This document shows, one piece after another, positions 18,431-26,869 of a stretch of 64,000 nt of DNA. The notes below the pieces were generated by a model. That model had not been told where the DNA came from and ran no database searches. It was given only the letters and a program-made list of their open reading frames with translations. Source of the stretch: Pirellulales bacterium (GTDB lineage: Bacteria; Planctomycetota; Planctomycetia; Pirellulales; DATAWG01); NCBI GenBank assembly GCA_036267355.1, contig DATAWG010000102.1:1-64000 (forward strand), read 5' to 3'. Numbering within the stretch: position 1 is the stretch's first letter; every line of letters starts with the position of its first letter. A program made the translations under genes and the position numbers.

Positions 18431-18742
18431 ATGGCAGGCGCAACAGGTAGCATCGGCGCGATCTCGCGACTAGGAAAGTCCGGACAGGCCGCATCACTCT
18501 ACAGTCACGGCAAGAAATCCAAAGCGGGCAAAGCGCTGGGCACCCAGCAACAGTTTTCCACGCTCTTGGCTGGCAAACAGGCGGCCTTGAAGACCGCCGC
18601 GGTCGGCAGCGGCGGCACACAGTCCGGTGCGACGACAGCGGCGTCGTCGTCCGGCACAGCAGCGGCAAACACATCGCCACAAACCGCATCCCTGCCAAAC
18701 GCCCCGTCGACCGCCGCCGAATCGTTCAGCGCAACCGCCTAG
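18431..18742 (+). CDS. Small Ala/Ser/Thr-rich hypothetical protein
   Basis: From the ATG at 18431 this gives 103 residues, low in complexity after residue 60. The N-terminal half (AGATGSIGAISRLGKSGQAA) has no recognisable domain. The start follows AGGAA and a run of seven T residues. It lies about 45 bases after the lipoprotein gene in the same direction and may be cotranscribed with it. A longer reading from 18365 overlaps the upstream gene and seems less likely. Function is unknown and it may not be a real gene. Confidence 0.4.
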   Translation: MAGATGSIGAISRLGKSGQAASLYSHGKKSKAGKALGTQQQFSTLLAGKQAALKTAAVGSGGTQSGATTAASSSGTAAANTSPQTASLPNAPSTAAESFSATA

Positions 18743-18771
18743 TCGTGCGTCATCACCTAGGTGGCCGGCCG

Positions 18772-18800
18772 GGTGCGACCGCTGGCTTGTCCGGCAGTGG
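18772..18800. repeat. Degenerate copy of the GTGCCACTGCTGG palindrome
   Basis: The sequence GTGCGACCGCTGGCTTGTCC followed by GGCAGTGG matches the palindrome at 35530-35572 with a few substitutions. It lies in the gap between the small hypothetical gene and the large caspase/vWA gene. Confidence 0.5.
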
Positions 18801-18987
18801 AAAACGGCTGAACGAGCCGGGCTCGCCACGCGTTGCCCGCCGACCGGTGCGATGGCAGAATGAACCAAGGCGTGGCGCACCGCCGTAGATAGTTGGCAAT
18901 GGCCGCCGAAGCGCGAGAGTCGCCACGAAATTGCGAGCAAACGTCAATCGCAAGTGGAGTTACTCCAACCGTTAAAGGAACATCCTG

Positions 18988-21900
18988 ATGGCATCGGGCC
19001 GACAGGAATCAACATATCTTGCAGCCAGCCAAGCGCCCCCCGCGGCGCCGCCGCGACGCTTGGGTTGGCGCGGACGCGCTGGCCGCGAGGTCGCAACCAT
19101 TCGCCACCGCTGGCAGCGCGATTGGGACGCACAGCCGCTCGAACAACTTCGCGCCGCCGACATCTGGCAACGATTTCGGGTCGGGGGCTTTTTGCTGCTG
19201 TTTCTCGGTCTGACGGCTCTCTTGGTCCATTATCTCTGGTTCCGGCCGATTCAGACGCCGATGGTGGCAATCGTCGCGCCGAGCTATTCCTGGCCGTTTC
19301 CGCCAAACGCCTGGGCTGCCGAGGACCTCGAAGCGTTCTCGAATCTCGACAAACAAGAATCCATTCATCTTGAACTCGGCCAGCCCTGGCAAACCGTCGA
19401 AAGCGGATTGGCCAGCCTCGATCGGCAACTGCATGCGATCGTTCAGCAAGGCTCGGCGACCGGCACGGTGATCCTGTATGTCAGCATGCATGGCACGGCC
19501 GATTCCGCGGGCCGGCCGGCACTGTTGCCGCCGGGCGCATCGCCATTGAGGAGCGAAACCTGGCTGCGATTGTCGGACTTGCTCGAGCACATCAAGGCCC
19601 AGCAACTCCCCGATGCATGGCACAAGCTGCTGATCCTGGATTGCAACCGGATCGACGTGAATTGGCGGATGGGCGTGTTGTCCGACGGGTTTGCCGACGG
19701 CCTGGCCGATACCGTCCGCGATTCGGGCATTCCCAATCTCGTGGTCCTCAATTCGACCAGCCCCGGCGAGCGCGGCTGGGCGTCGCAAGATCTGGCGGGC
19801 TCGGTGTTCGGGCATTATTTGCAGCTCGGGCTTGCCGGCGCCGCCGATGCGAAGCTGGCGGATGGCGCCGGCGGCAACGGCGATCATCAAGTGTCGCTTC
19901 GCGAGCTGGTGAATTATCTGGATCGGCACGTCGACGCCTGGACGATGCACAACCGTTCCGCGCGGCAGCGGCCGATGTTGGTGCCGGCAAGTGCGGCGGA
20001 TTTCACCGTCGTGTGGGCGCTCAATTCGCACACGCAAAAAAAGCTTGCCGAATCGGCGACTGGCGAGTCGGTTTCCGCACCGGCCTCGCTCGTGGCCGCG
20101 AACGACAAGCTGTGGCGCGCTCACGACCGCTTGCAATCGCTCGATCCGCAGCGCTTCGATCCGTTGGCGTGGAGCGATTTCGAACACGAATTGCTGTGGA
20201 CCGGCGAAGCGCTGACCGCCGGAAGCGTCTATCGCACTCCGGTTCGCACCCTGCAGCGGCAGTTGCACGGCTTTGTCGACCGAATCGAATCGCAAGCCGC
20301 TCAAACAAAGAATCCGTCGAACATTCTTGTTCGTTCCGACCGTTTCGGCGATCACGCCGCCAAACGGCCGCCGGCGATCGTCGCCCATTGGATTCCGCTG
20401 GCCGAATACATGAGCGAGCCCGATGCGGGTTTCGCGGACTGGCGCACCCGGCTCGTGGCCCTGCAAAAGTCGCCGAGCCAAGCCGCCGTGGCGGATTTTC
20501 TCGCCAGCACTCCCGCCAGCGAGCATGCCGGGCAATACGCGGAAGTCGAATTCCTGCGACTGCTTGAAGCGCACTTGGCCGCACGTGTATGGCAGCAACC
20601 GAACCTTTTGAGCCGGGCGATGCAGGTGCAAGCGCACGGCGATCGAGCTGCCGTGGCCGACGACGAACGTGGCCAATTCTGGTCGCTGCCGCTGGTAACG
20701 GCGGGAAATCGCGAGCAGCGGACGGCGCGCGACCAACTGTTTGTCGGCGACGATGCCGCATTGGCGGCCGCGGATCCGCACTGGAATGCCGCCGACGATG
20801 CGTATGCCGGCGCCGAAAAGCTCACTCACACGGTCGGCGGCGCGCTGACGATTCGCGATCGTGCCTGGGCCGAGATTCCCTATTTGGCCGCCTGGCTCTG
20901 TCGTCCGCTCCCGGTCGGCGAAGCGCCGGATGCTGCCGATCGGGAAATCAACGGAACGCTGCTGCAGTTGATTCGCGCGGCACATCTATTGGACGCCACG
21001 CTCGCGTCGCCCCCCACCGGCGACACGACGACCGCAAGTGAATCGCCGCCGTTCGAGGGCGAGGCCCACGAAGTCTCCGAACGGCTCGATCACTTGGAGC
21101 AATTGTTCGCCAAAGCATCGACCAACCTTGAAGAGGTCGAAATCAAGCGTGCCAATGGCCGCACGCTTCAAGACATCGAAGCCGTTTTAGCGGCGACGAT
21201 CGCGCCGGCCCGCCAACGCGAGCAGCTTCGCAAGAAGGCGGAAGAGATTGCCAATAAGCTCAACCGTGAAACGATCGCCATCGACAGCGCTCCGCCCGCG
21301 GCAGTCGCGACAAGAACGGGCGACGATAAAAATGGCAGCGCAGGGGGAACGCAAAAGGCCGATTCGAAGAACATCGCTTCGGCAGCCGGCTCGACATCGA
21401 CCACGAGCGGCGGCGGTTCGCAAGCCGCGAACACGGTATCGTCCGACAGCGAACCCGAAGGATTCGATTATCGACATCGGGCACTCGTGGTTTGGGAGCA
21501 ACATCCGGCGCTAGTGATTTTGGATACCGCAAGCGAAACGCCCGCGCAGCCGGCAACCGCCGCGGCCAAGCCGCGCAAGCAATTGATGATCGGCGAATTG
21601 GAAACCGTTTGCGTCGACTACGAGCATCGTGTTCGGGAGCGATTGGATGCGATTGCCGGCGAAGTTCGCCGGCTTCGCGATGCTGGAACCGGCACTGCGG
21701 CGGAAAGTGTGTCCGCCGCGGTGCCGTCCGGCAGTAATGGGCCGCCCGGCAGTTCTTCCACCAATAGCAAATTGAAGGAATTGCTCGCCGGGCGTGCGCC
21801 CCACAGTCGCGCCGAGCAAATCGTGCGTGCGGCGGCAGGGATCGGCCTGCCCGCGCTCGACGACGATCCGGTGCGTCGCTTGCGGCAGTGGGATTTGCAG

Positions 21901-24150
21901 CATCTGTTGCTCTGGCACTGCCGGCGGGCGCTCGACGATTTTTGGGGCCCGGGCCAGCCGGCCGATCCTCCCTGGTTCGTAGCCGCGGCAACCGATTCGC
22001 TGCGGGGCATTCAGGCGATCGGCCAGGCAGAACCGGCCGTGCTGGCCGAGTCGAACCGTCTGGCCAAGTTGCTCGATGCGCGGCGGCAAGGCGCGGCGGC
22101 CGGCTTGGGCGCCGTCGCTTCCGATGTGCTTTTGATCGATCCGGCGGAACCCGTGAAAATCAAGATGGCGGTGCAGTCCGGCCCCGAGGATGCCCTGCAC
22201 GGACTGCCGAACGGAGAGGCGGCCGTGTTCGTGCGCGACGCTCGCGGCCGGATCGACGGCACAAGCCGCTCGCTCGATCTCCCCATGGCCGACCCCGGCA
22301 AGGGCCGCGTTCCGGTGACGATCACCGTGCCGGGAAGTGCTTTGGCCGGTCGCGGGCCGATCCTGGAAGCAGTGGCGCTGCTGCGCGGCAATCGCTATTC
22401 GACGAATTTTCTATTGCGGGCCACCGGCGGCATCAAGGTCGATACGATGCCGTATCACTATGGCCTGCCGCAGATCACGCTCGGCGGGCGCAGCCGGCGG
22501 CGGGCTTCGATCATGTTCATCCTCGACTGCTCGAACAGCATGTCGGAGCCGACCGATATGGAAGGGCCCGAGGGCGACGAAAAAATTCCTCGCCTCGATG
22601 CCGCAAGGATCGCTCTGAAGCAAATGCTCGAAAGCCTGGCCGAGGAAGGGGACGCGCGGGTCGGAATCATTTTTTATGGGCACCGCGTTGGCTGGAATCT
22701 CAAGAAGCCGGATCAGATATTGCGCCAATCCGACTACGACCGCCGAATCCCCGACGACCTGCGGCCAAGCGAAGACGTGGAAACGGTTCTGCCGCTTGGC
22801 CGATTCGATCAAGTGGTTGCCGGCGGCGTGTTCGATTTGATGAAGAGCATCAAGCCCTGGGGCGAAACACCGCTCTATCTGTCGCTGGTCGACGCAATCG
22901 GCGATTTTTCCCATGATGAGCCGGGCACCGAAAAATCGATTGTCGTCATCACCGACGGTTTGAACTATCAATTCAATTCGCCGAATCCGAAGACGCGCGA
23001 AAGCGTGCTTACCGCGATGGGCGACAAAAAGATTCCGATCGACATCGTCGGCTTTGGCATTTCCGATGCCGAGGCAGCCACGGCGGCCAAGGAGTTCGAT
23101 TCGCTGGCACAAAAAACCGGCGGCGAGTATGTGCCGGTGTCGAGCGGAACGGCGCTGGTGCGTTCGCTGCAAAGCCTTTTGGGCCCGAAAGGTTATGAAG
23201 TCACCGACAGCGCCGGCAATACAATCGGCAACGCGCCCGTCGGCACGAGCATCACCGTCCGGCCGAAACCGATCGGCTTGAAGACCTACGAAGTCTCGCT
23301 CCCGCCGTTGAGCACGCACGTGGAATTGGCCGGCGGAGAGCGTGCCGAACTCACCATCAGTGCCGACGGCCGCTCGATTCAATCGATGGGCTATCAGCAT
23401 GGCCAGCCGGAGTTCCAGCCGCTGATCGCAGGCGATCGCGGACCGACCACCGAGTGGCTGCTCGGCGTTCATCGGCCGATTCGCACGGCCGATGGTGCGA
23501 GCTTCCCGATCTCCGTGCAGCGGTCGGATCGGCAGTTTGCGCCTCGACTGGCGGAAGCTTGGGTCGAAATCACGCCGCACTCCGACGATCCGCACGCCCT
23601 ATTTCCCACCTATATCTTTTACGACGCCAATTGGGAACCGGCGATGCCCGCCCCGGTGCTCAAGCTATCGGCGGAGAATTGGCCCGTGGCGGCAAGGCAA
23701 GCGGAAGTCAGGGCATGGGTCAAGCAGCAGCGAACACCGCCGGATTGGGTCGTCAGACTCGGCGATATCGTGAATCGCGTTCCAGCATCAGGAAGCGGGG
23801 CAACGCTAAGCGGATTGACTGGCGTTACGTACCAGGTGCGCGCCCAACGCGGCGAGAAGCCGGGCGATCCGTATCGTGTCGGAGTGATCGAGCGATTTGC
23901 CGACGACTCGGCCGGCCCCGGTTCGCTGAAGGTCGAAATCTATCCGCAGCCGTCGCGGATTCAGCATCGATTCGATCCGCAAAACCATTTGGCGCTTGAT
24001 ACCTTCGATCTCGACGAGACCGACGACAAGGTGGTCGCTACCTACGAACTCCGATTCACACGAAGCGATACCGTCAAGCGCGGCGCCTTGCAACTCGCCG
24101 AGCCGATCGTGCGGACCGTTGCAGAAAGCAGCGACTTGATCGAGCCTTGA
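18988..24150 (+). CDS. 1720-residue membrane protein with caspase-like and von Willebrand A domains
   Basis: A cytosolic basic N-terminus leads to one membrane helix (about 65-85). Residues about 90-345 form a caspase-like (clan CD, C14-type) fold: beta-strand MVAIVAPSYSW, then VILYVSMHGTAD with candidate catalytic His168 and HKLLILDCNRID with candidate Cys219. A long helical, Gln/Glu-rich region (about 360-880) follows with low-complexity inserts (about 770-830). A vWA domain (about 1170-1370) has an intact MIDAS: D1180-x-S1182-x-S1184, T1294 and D1323. The C-terminal part (about 1390-1720) is beta-rich. The caspase and vWA parts sit on the same outer side of the membrane if the helix is an anchor. 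Role unknown; a protease or protease-like scaffold sensing metal-bound ligands is a guess. Confidence 0.75.
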   Translation: MASGRQESTYLAASQAPPAAPPRRLGWRGRAGREVATIRHRWQRDWDAQPLEQLRAADIWQRFRVGGFLLLFLGLTALLVHYLWFRPIQTPMVAIVAPSYSWPFPPNAWAAEDLEAFSNLDKQESIHLELGQPWQTVESGLASLDRQLHAIVQQGSATGTVILYVSMHGTADSAGRPALLPPGASPLRSETWLRLSDLLEHIKAQQLPDAWHKLLILDCNRIDVNWRMGVLSDGFADGLADTVRDSGIPNLVVLNSTSPGERGWASQDLAGSVFGHYLQLGLAGAADAKLADGAGGNGDHQVSLRELVNYLDRHVDAWTMHNRSARQRPMLVPASAADFTVVWALNSHTQKKLAESATGESVSAPASLVAANDKLWRAHDRLQSLDPQRFDPLAWSDFEHELLWTGEALTAGSVYRTPVRTLQRQLHGFVDRIESQAAQTKNPSNILVRSDRFGDHAAKRPPAIVAHWIPLAEYMSEPDAGFADWRTRLVALQKSPSQAAVADFLASTPASEHAGQYAEVEFLRLLEAHLAARVWQQPNLLSRAMQVQAHGDRAAVADDERGQFWSLPLVTAGNREQRTARDQLFVGDDAALAAADPHWNAADDAYAGAEKLTHTVGGALTIRDRAWAEIPYLAAWLCRPLPVGEAPDAADREINGTLLQLIRAAHLLDATLASPPTGDTTTASESPPFEGEAHEVSERLDHLEQLFAKASTNLEEVEIKRANGRTLQDIEAVLAATIAPARQREQLRKKAEEIANKLNRETIAIDSAPPAAVATRTGDDKNGSAGGTQKADSKNIASAAGSTSTTSGGGSQAANTVSSDSEPEGFDYRHRALVVWEQHPALVILDTASETPAQPATAAAKPRKQLMIGELETVCVDYEHRVRERLDAIAGEVRRLRDAGTGTAAESVSAAVPSGSNGPPGSSSTNSKLKELLAGRAPHSRAEQIVRAAAGIGLPALDDDPVRRLRQWDLQHLLLWHCRRALDDFWGPGQPADPPWFVAAATDSLRGIQAIGQAEPAVLAESNRLAKLLDARRQGAAAGLGAVASDVLLIDPAEPVKIKMAVQSGPEDALHGLPNGEAAVFVRDARGRIDGTSRSLDLPMADPGKGRVPVTITVPGSALAGRGPILEAVALLRGNRYSTNFLLRATGGIKVDTMPYHYGLPQITLGGRSRRRASIMFILDCSNSMSEPTDMEGPEGDEKIPRLDAARIALKQMLESLAEEGDARVGIIFYGHRVGWNLKKPDQILRQSDYDRRIPDDLRPSEDVETVLPLGRFDQVVAGGVFDLMKSIKPWGETPLYLSLVDAIGDFSHDEPGTEKSIVVITDGLNYQFNSPNPKTRESVLTAMGDKKIPIDIVGFGISDAEAATAAKEFDSLAQKTGGEYVPVSSGTALVRSLQSLLGPKGYEVTDSAGNTIGNAPVGTSITVRPKPIGLKTYEVSLPPLSTHVELAGGERAELTISADGRSIQSMGYQHGQPEFQPLIAGDRGPTTEWLLGVHRPIRTADGASFPISVQRSDRQFAPRLAEAWVEITPHSDDPHALFPTYIFYDANWEPAMPAPVLKLSAENWPVAARQAEVRAWVKQQRTPPDWVVRLGDIVNRVPASGSGATLSGLTGVTYQVRAQRGEKPGDPYRVGVIERFADDSAGPGSLKVEIYPQPSRIQHRFDPQNHLALDTFDLDETDDKVVATYELRFTRSDTVKRGALQLAEPIVRTVAESSDLIEP

Positions 24151-24646
24151 TCCGATCCGGCGGCTTGCGTTGTCGACGCAGCCGGCACCACCGGAGCCGC
24201 CAGCCGGAGCAGCGGTCGCGCGCGGGTTGTCGCTCGCTGACGCTTCGGACTAGTATTGACTTCTCGATTTTCGCGATCCTGTCAGCCACCGGTTCGGCCG
24301 CGAACTCGCTGACGGTTCGGTCCTAGTATGGGCTCTTCGATCCCATCTCCGACCGGAGCGAATGCGCGGGTCGTAGGGGTTGGGCATTCTGCCCAAGCCA
24401 GCAGCGATTTCTGATTGCCGAGTTGGCGGCATGAATTCTGCATTTGCGCGGGATGGTTTTTAGCGGATTTGCCGACCCGATTATCTTCGTGCGACCACGG
24501 CGGACCGGCTTGAGTTCCGGTCCCATTGAGTACATATTTACAAAAGGCCGTGAAATTCTTGCTGACATTGTGATTCAGCATTCGTGGGTTGCTACGCGTC
24601 ATGGAATAGCATTCGAAACAATTCTCATAGACACAAGGAGCAGGCT
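24151..24646. other. Intergenic region with an imperfect tandem duplication
   Basis: No convincing gene is present. Two copies of a block starting CTCGCTGACGCTTCGG and CTCGCTGACGGTTCGG and both passing into CTAGTAT lie at 24233-24304 and 24305-24370, an imperfect duplication of about 70 bases. The remainder is the leader of the repeat-rich protein gene at 24647. Confidence 0.5.
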
Positions 24647-25549
24647 ATGTATCGGCTGCAGCGGCTCGGCAATGCGTTGTTGATCGGCGGAGTGATAAGT
24701 TGTTGCGTGCAAACGGCGCGGGCCTGCAATTGTGGCGGCGGAGCGCCGGCCGCGGCGCCCGCGATCATGGCGGCCCCGACGGCCGCTTATTATTCGCCGG
24801 CAGCAAGCTACTATGCCCCGGCGGCGACCGCGGCATATTACGTTCCGGCAACGACGGCGCTTTATGCCCCAGCCGCGGCGCCCGCCGCATGCTGCGCAGC
24901 CGCTCCGCCGCCCGCTTGCCAGGCAACGGTCGAGCGGCGGTTCTATGTGGCTAAGCCGGTGTATGAAACTAGCGAACGCGAAGAACATGTCACCGTGCAA
25001 AAGCCGGTCGTGGAAACCGCCGAGCGCGAAGAGCACTACACGGTTCGCAAGCAGGTCGTCGAAACGGCCGAACGCGACGAAACATACATCGTTCAGAAGC
25101 CGGTCGTCGAAACCGCGCAGCGGCAAGAAACCTATGTCGTCGAGAAGCCGGTGTACGAGACGGCCTACCAGGATCAATATACGACGCAATACGTGCCCGT
25201 CACTTCCACGCAAACCGTCGTGGGCGCTTGCGGCTGCCCGATCGGCCAGCAAACCGTGACGAACTACGTCCCGCAAGCCGTCGTGCAAAAGGTTCCGGTG
25301 CAGACGATGCACTATGTGCAGGAGCAGCAGGTGCGCACGGTGCCGGTGCAGACGGTGCGCTATGTGCAAGAGCAGCAAGTGCGTAAAGTGCCGGTGCAGA
25401 CGGTGCGCTTTGTCGATGAAGATCAGGTCCGCAAGGTGCCGGTGCAAACCGTGCACTACGAGACCGAAGATCAAGTTCGCAAAGTGCCGGTGACGACCTG
25501 CCGCATCGAATACGAAGAGCACGTCGAGCAGGTGCCAGTCGGGCCGTAG
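24647..25549 (+). CDS. Secreted protein built from two families of short repeats
   Basis: AAGGAG six bases upstream supports the ATG at 24647 (300 residues). A signal peptide ends at about ARA (25), followed by a Cys-containing, Ala/Tyr-rich segment (AYYSPAASYYAPAATAAYYV). Residues about 100-180 are five copies of an approximately 16-residue unit of the type KPVVETAEREEHYTV. After a linker with two Cys (GACGCPIGQ), residues about 220-298 are five or six copies of a 15-residue unit of the type VRKVPVQTVRYVQEQQ. Alternating hydrophobic, charged and Thr/Val residues predict beta-strands, so an extended beta structure or surface fibre is plausible. I know of no assigned function. Confidence 0.7.
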   Translation: MYRLQRLGNALLIGGVISCCVQTARACNCGGGAPAAAPAIMAAPTAAYYSPAASYYAPAATAAYYVPATTALYAPAAAPAACCAAAPPPACQATVERRFYVAKPVYETSEREEHVTVQKPVVETAEREEHYTVRKQVVETAERDETYIVQKPVVETAQRQETYVVEKPVYETAYQDQYTTQYVPVTSTQTVVGACGCPIGQQTVTNYVPQAVVQKVPVQTMHYVQEQQVRTVPVQTVRYVQEQQVRKVPVQTVRFVDEDQVRKVPVQTVHYETEDQVRKVPVTTCRIEYEEHVEQVPVGP

Positions 25550-25573
25550 GATCTAAGAAAGGGTGCGTGGGGG

Positions 25574-25635
25574 GCCCAGGGAAGGCGAATGACGCGGTGC
25601 GCGCGCGGCGAACGCATGGCTCGCCTTCCCTGGGC
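25574..25635 (+). terminator. Long-stem hairpin, probably a bidirectional terminator
   Basis: A perfect 15-bp stem pairs 25574-25588 with 25621-25635 around a 32-base loop. It begins 24 bases after the stop codon, exactly as the related hairpin at 16047 does, and shares its CCCAGGGAAGG core. It lies between convergent genes (the repeat protein and murB). The T run is short, so termination strength is uncertain. Confidence 0.65.
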
Positions 25636-25674
25636 TTGACGCAAAGTGGCGCGTGCGCGGGCGATTCTTCGCCG

Positions 25675-26568
25675 TCACCAGATTTCGAGTTCGGTTTCGA
25701 GTTCCACGCCAAGGTGTTCGGCGACTCGGGCGCGAACCAGGTCGATGAGCTTGAGCACGTCGGCTGATTTAGCTTCCGGCGCGACGACGATGAAATTGGC
25801 GTGCCGGTCGCTCACTTCGGCGCCGCCGACATGCTGGCCCTTCAGGCCGGCCTGCTCGATCAGCATGCCCGCGCTGATCCCGCGGGGATTCTTGAAAATG
25901 CAGCCGGCCGGTTTGTCGCCCAGCGGTTGCGCGGCCCGTTTGACGATCCATTGCGTTTGCATCCGCTTCGTCAATTCTTGCGGATCGTCTTCCTCCAATT
26001 GGAATTGGCACGCCAGGATCGCCAAATCGTCGAGGCTGCTTTGGCGGTAAGAGAACACGAGGTCTTCGCGTTCACGCTGCAAGATCTCTCCCGACCGGCT
26101 TATGACCGTCGCTCGGGAAGTCCATTGCCCGACATCGCCGCCGCGGCTGCCGGCATTGCCGTGCAGCGCGCCGCCGACGGTGCCGGGAATGCCCACCAGC
26201 GTTTCCAATCCGGCGAGCCCTTCGCGAACGACGGTCGAGACGACGTGCCCCAGCTTGGCCCCGCCGCCGACCGCAACGGCGCGACCTTGGACGCTGATTT
26301 CGGAAAACGGGGCCGTCGCCAGCCGCACGACAAGCCCTTCGACGCCGTCGTCGCGCACCAGCAGATTCGATCCACCGCCCAACAATCGGATTTGCACGCC
26401 GGCATCATGGCAGCGGCGCACCAGGGCCGCCAATTCTTCCACGGAATTTGGCTCGGCGAAAAACTCGGCCGGTCCGCCAAGGCGAAACCAGGTGTGCGGA
26501 GCCAGCGGCTCCCCTTCGCGAACGATTTTCTCGAAACCGCCGAACAAAGACTTCATGGATTTGGACAA
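25675..26568 (-). CDS. murB: UDP-N-acetylenolpyruvoylglucosamine reductase MurB
   Basis: Protein of 297 residues, the usual size for the shorter MurB class. It catalyses the NADPH-dependent second step of UDP-MurNAc synthesis for peptidoglycan. Visible motifs are LAPHTWFRLGGPAEF at the N-terminus, the FAD-binding GGGSNLLV and GIPGTVGGALHGNAG, the catalytic-region VFSYRQSS, and GCIFKNPRG, where a Cys occupies the proton-donor position that is Ser in E. coli. The conserved acidic residue near the end is in ETELEIW. Its presence argues that this planctomycete makes peptidoglycan. It stands alone, converging on the repeat protein. Confidence 0.95.
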   Translation of the reverse strand: MSKSMKSLFGGFEKIVREGEPLAPHTWFRLGGPAEFFAEPNSVEELAALVRRCHDAGVQIRLLGGGSNLLVRDDGVEGLVVRLATAPFSEISVQGRAVAVGGGAKLGHVVSTVVREGLAGLETLVGIPGTVGGALHGNAGSRGGDVGQWTSRATVISRSGEILQREREDLVFSYRQSSLDDLAILACQFQLEEDDPQELTKRMQTQWIVKRAAQPLGDKPAGCIFKNPRGISAGMLIEQAGLKGQHVGGAEVSDRHANFIVVAPEAKSADVLKLIDLVRARVAEHLGVELETELEIW

Positions 26569-26869
26569 TTTTCGCCCGCTCCGAATCAGAGATGAACTTG
26601 GACGGGCCGCCGGCTAATTCGGGTGCGGCCGCTTGCGGCATTGTCCAGACTTGCGGGCCGTTCGTCCAGACGGCTGGATCTTTGGTCGGAAGAACGAAGA
26701 GGGCTCACGCGGAGACGCGGCGGATGCGGAAAACGGACGCGGCGGATGCAAAATGCCTGTTCTTCTCCCCTCGCCCCCTTGTGGGAGAGGAGCCCGGCGA
26801 TGAGGGGTTGCGCCACATCGATTCGACGTTTTACTCGCGCCTCCTCCGAATCTCCGCGTCTCCGCGTGC
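26569..26869. repeat. Intergenic inverted repeat between murB and the TolC-like gene
   Basis: A perfect 15-base inverted repeat (CACGCGGAGACGCGG at 26706-26720 and its complement at 26854-26868) encloses about 130 bases that include a CTCCCCTCGCC/GGGAGAGGAG stem. The right arm touches the stop codon of the TolC-like gene. The same GGAGACGCGGAG phrase forms the arms of the element at 53340-53488. No gene is evident inside. Confidence 0.55.

Noticed and set aside
18409-18450. 13-codon leader peptide with a T7 slippery run before the small hypothetical gene
   Set aside because: No regulatory residues or attenuator structure are visible; chance short ORF.
19009-20985. 658-codon antisense ORF opposite the caspase/vWA gene
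   Set aside because: No recognisable domain or ribosome-binding site; the sense frame has coherent structure.
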